Assembly (NCBI RefSeq): GCF_031458255.1
Contig: NZ_JAVDYC010000001.1
Location: forward strand, 9,642,501-9,706,500
Direction: 5' to 3'
DNA length: 64,000 nt
Origin: Catenuloplanes niger
GTDB taxonomy: Bacteria; Actinomycetota; Actinomycetes; Mycobacteriales; Micromonosporaceae
Within the stretch, counting starts at the first letter, position 1. Each line of letters begins with the position of its first letter. The notes under the pieces were generated by a model. That model did not search any database and was not told the origin of the DNA. It saw nothing but the letters and a program-made list of their open reading frames with translations. Made by a program: the position numbers and the translations under genes. Of the stretch, positions 50,974 to 58,863 are shown piece after piece.

Positions 50974-53604
50974 ATGGCATCCGACGCGTGGGACCACTAC
51001 AAGACCGAGGTACTCGCCCCCGCGCGCCAGGCGGGCAACGTCCCGCCGCGCGACCTCTTCGTCCGATACGCGATGAGCGGCGCGCACCGGACCGGGGACC
51101 GGTTCGAGGAACGAATCACCGAGACCGTCCGGTACTGGCGGAAACTCGCGGTGAGCACGAAGGTCTACAAGCCACTCGCCGAGGCGCTGCTCGCCGCGCA
51201 CGAGCAGCTACGCCGCGACGGTGCGCTCACCGTCGCGGCCTTCACCGCCCGGGTCGAGGAGGAGCGGAGCCGGGCCGACGCCACGCTGGAGGCCTGGGTC
51301 ACCGGCATCGCGGCCGGCATCCCGTACGTGACCCGGGCCGCCGTCGCTCACCTGGTCGAACTGACCGGAGGCATCACCGGCGAAGCGGAGGTGCGGGCAA
51401 AGCTGTCCGCGGGCGGGGTCCGGGTCATCGATCCGGACTGGGACGTGCCGGGCGCCGCGCCGGTCGGCACCGCCGGCGCGCTCGGCCCCAGTCTCAAGCT
51501 GCTCGGCCACCGGCTCAGTGTGCAGGCCGTGTTCACGCCGGAGCAGCTGGCCGGCGGGTTCCGGCTCAAGGACGGGTTCCGTCTGGTCGGCGGCGACGGC
51601 AGCCGGCTGACCCGGCGGGCGGTCGAGAAGGCGAAGGCGGAGCTGGCCACGCGGAGCCGCGACTCGCGGCTGACCGCGGCGGACACGGTGCTCACCATGC
51701 TCCTCAACGCCGAGGCCGCCGGCGCACTCGACCGGCTGGTGCTGTGGGAGGTCGTGCAGTCGATCCGCTCCACGCTGGCCGGCGGTATGCCTCCGCGGGT
51801 CGCGGCGGACATGGCGGCCGCGCTGGGCCTCGACCGGGAGGAGGCACTCGAGCTCACCGTGGCGGTCGCCGGTGGGCCGGGCGCGGCGGCCGATCCGGCG
51901 GACGACGGCGCCCTGATCACCGCCGCGCTCGCCGGGCAACGGTTACGGGAAGCGGAGGCGTTACTCGCCGGGCTTGCTGACGATGCGGCCACGGCCGACG
52001 TCCGGGCCCGGGTCCGTCAGCTGGCGGAGCAGGTGGCGACGCTGGACGCGCGAGCCACCGAGGCCGAACGGGACGGCCGTCCGGAGGAGGCGGCGCGGCT
52101 GCTGGCCGACGCGGTGCGGCTGGCCGCCGACGACGAGGGACTGACCGGGCGCCTCGCCCGGATCCCGCCACCGCCACCGGGTGCGGTGCGCGCCGGCCCG
52201 GACGGCGACCGGGTGACGATCAGCTGGACACACAGTGCCGCCGAGTCCGGCGAGATCACATATCGGGTGATCCGAACCGGCGGGCGGGCGGCGATCGGGC
52301 CGGACGACGGCGACCAGGTCGCCGGCACCGTCGCGAACCACGCCGTCGACCCGGCACCACCGGTCGCCTCGAGTCTGGTCTACACCGTCTTCGCGCAGCG
52401 CGGCGCCGCGGTCTCCGCGGGGACGGCGGCACCCCCGGTCCGCGTGCTGCCGCCGGTGTCCGGGTTCGAGCTGACCGGCACCGAACGGCGGGTGACCGGC
52501 ACCTGGCAGCTTCCGCCCGCCGCTGTGGACGTGGTCGTGATGCGGCGCACCGACGGCGCGGAGACCGTCGTCGCGCACCGGCCCGGCGCGGTGACCGCGT
52601 TCGCCGACGACGACGTGCGGCTCGGCGCCGCGTACGAATACCGCGTCACGCCGGTGTACCCGGACCCGGACACCGGCCGCGTCGAAGGTCCGTCCGTCAT
52701 CTGCCGGGTGGTCGTCGAACCGGCCCCGGAACCGGTCACCGACCTGACCGTGGACGTCGTGACCGGTACGGGGACGCCCCGGACCCGGCTGACCTGGACC
52801 GTGCCGCCCGCCGGCCGGGTGGAGATCCGCCAGGCCGCCGCCGAGCCGCCGTGGCCACCCGGGACCGTCGTCTCCGCGCGTGACGTGGACGGCCACGGCC
52901 AGGCGTGCGGTGTGGTGCCGTCGATCACGCCGGACGGTCGCGCCGAGGCCGTACTGCCCGCGGTGCAGGGCCGGTCGGTGCTGACCGCGGTCACCCGGGG
53001 CCAGGGCCGGGCGGTGATCGGCACCTCCGTACCGGTGGAGCTCAGCGCCGTGGTCCGCGGCCTCCGGCTGCGGCGGCAGTGGGACACGGTCCTGGTCGGA
53101 TGGATCTGGCCGGACGGGATACAGGAGGCGCGGCTGGAGTGGTCCACGCCCGACGGGGGCGGCGAACTGTCGTGCAGCCGCCGCGCGTTCCTGGACGACG
53201 GCGGCGTCCGGCTACCGGTCGGCCCGCGCCCGGTCACCGTCTCGGTCCGCACGGTGGTCCGGCAGCGGCACACGGAGACGGTGTCCCCGGCGGTGGCCGG
53301 CAGCGTGCCGGCACGGCCGCCACGTGTGCGGTGGGCGCTGCGGGCGGCCGGACGCTGGCCGGTTCCGCGGCGGGTCCTGCTCCGGCTCCGCAGCGATCAA
53401 GCCTGTCAACTCCCGGAGCTGGTGCTGTCGGTGGGCGCCCGGGAACTGGGTCGCGTCCGTGCCCGACCGCTTCCGGCGGAGCAGGACCTGGACGAGGACG
53501 TGACCGCGCTGGTCCCGCCCGATGCGGTGAACACGGCGACATGCACGCTCGCGGAGCCGGATGCCGTGCTCCTCGAACCGGACAGGAGACGACCCCGATC
53601 GTGA
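50974..53604 (+). CDS. Multidomain FN3 protein linked to Hsp70 and GTPase genes
   Basis: 876 aa, no signal peptide or TM segment. About 1-130 is a polar helical region, followed by an unrecognised domain (about 130-330), a TPR/coiled-coil segment (about 320-400, EAEALLAGLADDAATAD and EEAARLLADAVRLA) and then fibronectin type III-like beta modules from about 405 to 700. C-terminal 170 residues again beta-rich. Five bases after the Hsp70 stop; its own stop overlaps the next GTG. Cytoplasmic FN3 plus Hsp70/GrpE suggests a ligand-presenting adaptor. Function is not recognised. Confidence 0.7.
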   Translation: MASDAWDHYKTEVLAPARQAGNVPPRDLFVRYAMSGAHRTGDRFEERITETVRYWRKLAVSTKVYKPLAEALLAAHEQLRRDGALTVAAFTARVEEERSRADATLEAWVTGIAAGIPYVTRAAVAHLVELTGGITGEAEVRAKLSAGGVRVIDPDWDVPGAAPVGTAGALGPSLKLLGHRLSVQAVFTPEQLAGGFRLKDGFRLVGGDGSRLTRRAVEKAKAELATRSRDSRLTAADTVLTMLLNAEAAGALDRLVLWEVVQSIRSTLAGGMPPRVAADMAAALGLDREEALELTVAVAGGPGAAADPADDGALITAALAGQRLREAEALLAGLADDAATADVRARVRQLAEQVATLDARATEAERDGRPEEAARLLADAVRLAADDEGLTGRLARIPPPPPGAVRAGPDGDRVTISWTHSAAESGEITYRVIRTGGRAAIGPDDGDQVAGTVANHAVDPAPPVASSLVYTVFAQRGAAVSAGTAAPPVRVLPPVSGFELTGTERRVTGTWQLPPAAVDVVVMRRTDGAETVVAHRPGAVTAFADDDVRLGAAYEYRVTPVYPDPDTGRVEGPSVICRVVVEPAPEPVTDLTVDVVTGTGTPRTRLTWTVPPAGRVEIRQAAAEPPWPPGTVVSARDVDGHGQACGVVPSITPDGRAEAVLPAVQGRSVLTAVTRGQGRAVIGTSVPVELSAVVRGLRLRRQWDTVLVGWIWPDGIQEARLEWSTPDGGGELSCSRRAFLDDGGVRLPVGPRPVTVSVRTVVRQRHTETVSPAVAGSVPARPPRVRWALRAAGRWPVPRRVLLRLRSDQACQLPELVLSVGARELGRVRARPLPAEQDLDEDVTALVPPDAVNTATCTLAEPDAVLLEPDRRRPRS

Positions 53605-54794
53605 CGGATCCACACTGCCCGTACTGCTACCGGCCGGTCCCGAGTTCGCCGATGACGTTCCGCTGCTCGGGCCGTCCCGGCCCCAACGGACGACGGTGCG
53701 AGACCCGCATCGACTCGCTGCTCGCCGCGCACACCGGTGACACCGAACCGCGGTACCCCGCGTTCACGGTCCGGTCGGGACGGCGCAATCCGGTCTGCCC
53801 GATCTGCGGCGAGGTGACCTTCCAGCGGCTCTGCGGCTCCTGCCACAGCCAACTGCCGGCCCAGTTCGGTGACGCGCGCACCCACCTGATCGCGCTGGTC
53901 GGGGCGAAGGAGAGCGGCAAGTCCGTCTACATGACCGTGCTGCTGCACGAGTTGCACCATCGGGTCGGCAAACAGTTCGGCCTCGCGGTGATGGGGGCGG
54001 ACGAGTACACCAAGAACACCTTCCGTGCCGAGTACGAGAACTTTCTCTACGACGACGGCCGGCTGATCGGCGCGACCCGGCCAGCCACCGCTCAGGGCGT
54101 GAGCCGGCCGTTCGTCTTCAGCGTCGCGCTGGAACGACGACGGTGGTTCGGCCGGCCCCAGCTCGACCGCAGTCTCTTCTCGTTCTTCGACACGGCCGGC
54201 GAGGACCTGCGCTCCGCGGAGAGCGTGGAACGCAACGTGCGATACCTGGTCGCGGCGGACGGCATCCTGCTGATGCTCGACCCGCTGCAGATGCGCGGCG
54301 CCCGCCCGCTGGCCGAGACCGGCACGCTGTTGCCCCAGCAGCCGGCGCCGGAGGACCACCCGGACAGCGTGCTCGGCCGGATCACCGAGCTGCTCCAGAG
54401 CGCGCTGCGGACCGGCCGTCGCGGTCGGATCCGGAAACCGATCGCGCTGGTGTTCTCGAAGATGGACGCGCTGTTCGGCACGCTCCCGGAAGAGAATGTC
54501 CTGCTCCGGGACGCGCCGCACGACCGGCCGGTCTTCGACGAGGCCGACAGTCGCGCCGTCGATCACGAGGTCCGGCAACTGCTCGACCGATGGCACAGCG
54601 GCGGCATGATCGCGAATCTGGACAAGAACTTCGCGCGGTACCGCTTCTTCTCCGTGTCCGCGCTCGGCGGCAGCCCGGTCGCCGACGACGGTGCACACCG
54701 GGTGTCGGAGTACGGGGTGCAGCCCCGCCGGGTGCCGGACCCGTTCCTCTGGTTGCTCAGCGAGTTCGGCACGATCCCGAAGACCGAGCCGTAG
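53601..54794 (+). CDS. Zinc-ribbon double-GTPase-type protein (DO-GTPase2-like)
   Basis: 397 aa. Two N-terminal zinc ribbons (CPYC about 6-9 and CPIC..CGSC about 73-90). P-loop GAKESGKSVYM (about 101-110), switch/Walker B FFDTAGED (about 195-201) and G4-like VFSKMD (about 286), so a functional GTPase is likely. GTG overlaps the stop of the FN3 gene (GTGA). Resembles the DO-GTPase families described in NTP-dependent bacterial conflict systems; the name is from recall. Soluble, with the GAP1-like gene following at 9 bp. Confidence 0.78.
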   Translation: MTDPHCPYCYRPVPSSPMTFRCSGRPGPNGRRCETRIDSLLAAHTGDTEPRYPAFTVRSGRRNPVCPICGEVTFQRLCGSCHSQLPAQFGDARTHLIALVGAKESGKSVYMTVLLHELHHRVGKQFGLAVMGADEYTKNTFRAEYENFLYDDGRLIGATRPATAQGVSRPFVFSVALERRRWFGRPQLDRSLFSFFDTAGEDLRSAESVERNVRYLVAADGILLMLDPLQMRGARPLAETGTLLPQQPAPEDHPDSVLGRITELLQSALRTGRRGRIRKPIALVFSKMDALFGTLPEENVLLRDAPHDRPVFDEADSRAVDHEVRQLLDRWHSGGMIANLDKNFARYRFFSVSALGGSPVADDGAHRVSEYGVQPRRVPDPFLWLLSEFGTIPKTEP

Positions 54795-54803
54795 GAGCGG
54801 GCG

Positions 54804-57203
54804 ATGGCGTTCGGCCAGCTGTACTACACGTCGTGCCGGACCGGGCTGTCCGGCACGGCCGGGTTCCAGTTCAACGCGGCCAGCCCGGGCATCGCGCCGG
54901 AGGTGCTGCGCGACGTCGAGGCGCTGACCACGTACCGGCCGCCGCGGGATCTGACGACGATGCCGGTAGCGGAGGCGGTCCGCCGGGCGCCCCGTAACCT
55001 GTGCTGCCGGCCCGGTCCGGTCACCGTGGTCGCCAACGTGGTCTACACCGGGGCCGATTACTCCCGACGACCCGGAAACTACTTCGCGCACGCGCTGGTC
55101 ACCAGCAGTCCGGACGAGGACTTCGCCGGCCGGTTGCCGATCGAGCTGTGGGACGCGCCGTTCTGGACGCACGAGCCGGTCGACCATCCCGAACTACCGG
55201 AACTCGACGGACTGACCGGGCCGCGCGCCGCGGTACGGCTGGCCGACCGGGCCGACAGCACGATCCTGCCCGTCCTGCTCACCGCCGCCGACGACGCGAT
55301 CCGGCGGCAGCAGCGCAAGGTCGTCCTCGTGGCCGAGGATTCCGGCGACGTGGCATGCATGATCGCCGCGCTCAGCGTGCTCCTTCCGCCGGGGACCGCG
55401 CGGCGCATGTCGTTCGCCACCTACCTCGACGATCCCCGGTACGCGCGGGTGCACGTCGCCGGCACGGTGCCGGACGGCGCGACGGCGCTCGGACAGTCCA
55501 GCCACTACGTGTTCGACTCCGTCTCCGGCCGCACCGCGGAACTGGAACCCCACCCGCTCGCGCTGCTGCTCGGCCGGCTGCCGATGGGCCGGGCGGCGGG
55601 CGTGTGGGAGCTGAGCCGGCAGCTGGGCACCGGTGCCGAGGACTCGTTCGACGACTGGCTTCCGGTGACCGCGACCGCCGTGCTGTCCCTTCCGGATCCG
55701 CCCGCCGCCGCGGCCGGAGCGTGGGAGGCGGTGGTGCCCTGGCTGGCCGACAACGCGGCGCGGCTCGACGGCACGCTGGTGGAACGCGTCGCCGGCACCG
55801 TCCTGGACCGGTTGACGGCCGTGGACGCCTCCGACGAACGGATCATGACGGCGCTCGGCTTCCTGGCCCGGGCCGCGAGCCGGAGCAGCGCACCGCACCT
55901 GCTCGAACGGGTCGAGTGCGGCACGGTCGACGTGCTGGTGGCGCGCGTACGCGGGCCGCACCCGACGCCGATCACGACATCCGCGCCGATCCGTACCCCG
56001 CGAGGTCATCAGCACGCCGAGGCGACGTTGGGCGCGGCGCTGCCGGGCCTGCCGGCGCCCGCCGCGGTCGTACTCCTGCGCTGGGCGTCCGGCAGCGGTG
56101 TCCGGTTGCCGGCCGACCTGCTCCGCGCCACCGGGCACCGCGTCGGGCCGGCTCTGCTCAGCTCGCCCGGCGACGAGGCGACGCGGGCGTTACTCGAGAC
56201 GTCCGCGCCGGTCCGGGCCGGCGTCGTCGGCTACCTGGACGAGGTCGGATTCGCCGAGCTCGACCGGATCCTGGCGGCGCTGGCCACGGAGGCAGGCGAA
56301 CTGCTGGCGGCGGAGCTTCGCGACGCCGGACGTGAACTGCGGCAGCTGGCCGTCGCCGCACGGGTACGGGCCGGGCGGCTCGACCCGGCCGAGGCCATGG
56401 CGCTGCTCGGCACCGACGCGGACCCACGGGTGCTGGAGCGGGTGCTGCCCGCCGACCCGTGGCCGCCCGATCTCGCCCTGCGCATGACCGAGCGCTTCGA
56501 CACCGCGCTGATCATCGACCGGCTGGCGGTCGCGGTCCTCACCCCACCCTCCGTGGCGGATCTCGGCCGGTACGCCGACCTGTGCGCGGCGCTGGCCGAC
56601 GCCCCGCTGCCGCCGGAGGCGAACCGGCGCGTCACCCTGGTCCGCGAGGTACGCGCCTGGCCCCGCGCCGTCATGGCCGTCCCACCGGCTCGCCGGGCCG
56701 TGGTCCGGGACGACATCCGACGCTGGTTCGACCGGCTCGGTCCGCCGGAGCAGGATCTCGCGGAGGCGCTGCTGTACGAACTCTCCCGGGAGGAACGATC
56801 CCCTGTGCGCGCCGAGCTGATGATCGCTCGCCGGGACATCGGCCGGATGTACTACGCGGAGCTCGCCCGATCGCTCGGTCCACGCGACGGCGACCTGCAC
56901 CTGGCCGCCCGCGCGCTGCGGACCCGCCGGTATCTGGCGACGCTCAAGCCGACACCGGCGATCCGGGACACGGCCGTCGCCCTCGACCGGGTGCTGCTGG
57001 ACACGGCCGGCCACTGGAACCGCCGCCGTCAGAACGAACTGCACAAGATCCTGGTCGCCACCGCCGACCCGGAGGACGCGGAGTTCGCCCGGCAGTGGTT
57101 CACACAGGTCCCGCCCGGTCTGCTGGACCGGTTCCGATCCCGGTGGCCGTTCGGCACCGGGTCCTCCTCCGATGAGGCCGAGTCGCGAAGGCGGACTTTC
57201 TGA
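54804..57203 (+). CDS. GTPase-associated protein (GAP1-like)
   Basis: 799 aa, no TM or signal. N-terminus FGQLYYTSCRTGLSGTAGFQ, then ASPGI..RDV, NVVYTGADYSRRPGNYFAHAL and ELWDAPFW, a pattern recalled for GAP1 proteins that accompany paired GTPases. The rest is helical (LEQxxA-like leucine/alanine-rich repeats, about 300-780). ATG 54804 with GGAG upstream. The stop overlaps the next ATG (TGATG). Likely adaptor or activator between the two GTPases; biochemistry unknown. Confidence 0.75.
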   Translation: MAFGQLYYTSCRTGLSGTAGFQFNAASPGIAPEVLRDVEALTTYRPPRDLTTMPVAEAVRRAPRNLCCRPGPVTVVANVVYTGADYSRRPGNYFAHALVTSSPDEDFAGRLPIELWDAPFWTHEPVDHPELPELDGLTGPRAAVRLADRADSTILPVLLTAADDAIRRQQRKVVLVAEDSGDVACMIAALSVLLPPGTARRMSFATYLDDPRYARVHVAGTVPDGATALGQSSHYVFDSVSGRTAELEPHPLALLLGRLPMGRAAGVWELSRQLGTGAEDSFDDWLPVTATAVLSLPDPPAAAAGAWEAVVPWLADNAARLDGTLVERVAGTVLDRLTAVDASDERIMTALGFLARAASRSSAPHLLERVECGTVDVLVARVRGPHPTPITTSAPIRTPRGHQHAEATLGAALPGLPAPAAVVLLRWASGSGVRLPADLLRATGHRVGPALLSSPGDEATRALLETSAPVRAGVVGYLDEVGFAELDRILAALATEAGELLAAELRDAGRELRQLAVAARVRAGRLDPAEAMALLGTDADPRVLERVLPADPWPPDLALRMTERFDTALIIDRLAVAVLTPPSVADLGRYADLCAALADAPLPPEANRRVTLVREVRAWPRAVMAVPPARRAVVRDDIRRWFDRLGPPEQDLAEALLYELSREERSPVRAELMIARRDIGRMYYAELARSLGPRDGDLHLAARALRTRRYLATLKPTPAIRDTAVALDRVLLDTAGHWNRRRQNELHKILVATADPEDAEFARQWFTQVPPGLLDRFRSRWPFGTGSSSDEAESRRRTF

Positions 57204-58756
57204 TGGCAGGCCGTTCCCGCAAACCGGAGTATTTCCCGATGTACATCCCGGTGACGCCGCGTGGCCCGGACTGGCAGCGGATCGGTACGTCGTTCGCCGC
57301 GGTCCCCTTCGTCCTGATCGGGTGCACGCTGTTCGAGGCGGTGGTGGCGATCCGGGCCTACGCGATCGGCATGGCCGCCGGGCTCGGCATCGGCCGCACC
57401 GCGGAGCCACTGGCGCCCCGCCTGTCGACCGAACAGCCGGCCTACGTGCAGTACCTGTTCGGTCCGGTGTGGCGCGACGTCCTGCACACCATCAAGATCG
57501 CGACACAGCGGCAGGCCAAGGCGGCCGAGGCCGAACAGAAGCGAATCCGGCGGAAGCACTTCCCCGGCCAGGACGACGAACTGGTGGACAGTCGCAACCG
57601 CATCGTCGGCTTCACGATGCTCGTCAGCATCGTCACCGGTTTCCTGCTCGCCGCCGTGCTCCTGTCCGTCGTGCTCGCGATCCAGGCGCTGGTGATCGGC
57701 ATCCTGTGGGCGGTCGGGATCGTCGTGATCTACTCACTCCGGCTCATCGACTCCGCGCTGCTGATCGTTCGCGGGATCCGGATCACCTGCACCCACTGCT
57801 ACCACCGGGTGCCCTATCCGGGCTATTACTGCGACGGGTGCGGCAACCAGCACCGGGACATCCGCCCCGGCCGGTACGGCATGCTGCACCGTACCTGCAA
57901 GTGCGGGCACCGCATGCCGACGCTGCTCATGCTGGGCAGCTACCGGATGCGGGCGTTCTGCCCCCACTGCGGGCAGGACCTCCCGTCCCATGTGGGTCGG
58001 AGCGCGGAGATAGTGGTGCCGGTCCTCGGCGCGTCCGGGGCGGGCAAGACGCAGTTCCTGGCCGCGGTGTCGATCGCGCTCGACGAGAAGTTCTCCCGCA
58101 CCGACGGCTCGATGAGGCCGGCGGACGCGCACAGCGAGGCCTGGTACCGGCAGGTGGGAGACATCAGAGCCCGCGGCACGACCGTCACCAAGACGCCGCC
58201 CGGGCCGCAACGTGGCGTGTCGCTGTGGTTGGAACGGGGACGCCGGTCGGCCCGGGTCGTGCTGTTCGACGCGGCCGGTGAGCTGTTCGGGCGCGGTGAC
58301 GGCATCCGTGACCTGCTGTACCTGCGGGCGAAGCCGGCGTACGTGTTCATCGTCGATCCGCTGTCGGTGCCGACACTGTGGGCCTCGCTCAGCGCCGGTG
58401 ACCGCGCCCGGCTGGAACCGGTCCGCGCGGCCGAGTCACCGGAGACCGTGTTCGAGCACACGATCGACGCGCTGCACGAGATGCGGGTCCGCACCAGGAA
58501 CACCCGGATGGCGGTGGTGGTGAGCAAGGCGGACCTGATCGCGCCGCAGCTCACCGCCGCCCAGGTGGGCGACTCCGATTCGATCCGCACCTGGCTGGAC
58601 GGCCCGCTGGAGCAGGGCAACCTGGTGCGGTCGATCGATCTCAACTCCGCGTCGGCCCGATTCTTCCTGGTCGACGCGCGCCTGGCCGGGCATCCCTCAG
58701 CGGGGGTGAACACGTTCGTCGACTGGCTCCTCGACGGTTGGGAGGTGCGTCCATGA
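57203..58756 (+). CDS. Membrane zinc-ribbon GTPase (DO-GTPase1-like)
   Basis: 517 aa. Two membrane regions (about 29-64 and 133-178, each probably a helical hairpin), zinc ribbons CTHCYHR..CDGCG (about 195-214) and CKCG..CPHCG (about 232-255), then P-loop GASGAGKTQF (about 274-283), FDAAGELFGRG and VVSKADLI. Membrane anchoring distinguishes it from the soluble GTPase in the same operon. Translationally coupled to GAP1 upstream and to a 36-aa membrane peptide downstream (ATGA). Confidence 0.8.
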   Translation: MAGRSRKPEYFPMYIPVTPRGPDWQRIGTSFAAVPFVLIGCTLFEAVVAIRAYAIGMAAGLGIGRTAEPLAPRLSTEQPAYVQYLFGPVWRDVLHTIKIATQRQAKAAEAEQKRIRRKHFPGQDDELVDSRNRIVGFTMLVSIVTGFLLAAVLLSVVLAIQALVIGILWAVGIVVIYSLRLIDSALLIVRGIRITCTHCYHRVPYPGYYCDGCGNQHRDIRPGRYGMLHRTCKCGHRMPTLLMLGSYRMRAFCPHCGQDLPSHVGRSAEIVVPVLGASGAGKTQFLAAVSIALDEKFSRTDGSMRPADAHSEAWYRQVGDIRARGTTVTKTPPGPQRGVSLWLERGRRSARVVLFDAAGELFGRGDGIRDLLYLRAKPAYVFIVDPLSVPTLWASLSAGDRARLEPVRAAESPETVFEHTIDALHEMRVRTRNTRMAVVVSKADLIAPQLTAAQVGDSDSIRTWLDGPLEQGNLVRSIDLNSASARFFLVDARLAGHPSAGVNTFVDWLLDGWEVRP

Positions 58757-58863
58757 CCGGCTCCGTCTACCGGCGCTGGCGAATCGCCCTGTTCGCCACG
58801 TGGGCGGCGATCGGTGTCCTCACCTGCGCCGGCCTGTTGCTGCTGCCCGCACTGCTGCTATAG
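58753..58863 (+). CDS. 36-aa single-TM peptide at end of GTPase operon
   Basis: Reads from an ATG overlapping the stop of the membrane GTPase gene (ATGA) to TAG. The peptide begins MTGSVYRRWRIAL with basic residues, then a hydrophobic stretch of about 24 residues to the end (AIGVLTCAGLLLLPALLL). The charge distribution would place the N-terminus in the cytoplasm. Its last six bases overlap the 3' end of the convergent flavoprotein gene. It is too short for standard gene calls. It could be a toxin-like membrane peptide or a small subunit of the GTPase. Confidence 0.65.
   Translation: MTGSVYRRWRIALFATWAAIGVLTCAGLLLLPALLL

Noticed and set aside
40773-58863. Prophage or integrative element
   Set aside because: No integrase, recombinase, attachment repeats or phage structural genes were seen; base composition matches the surroundings.
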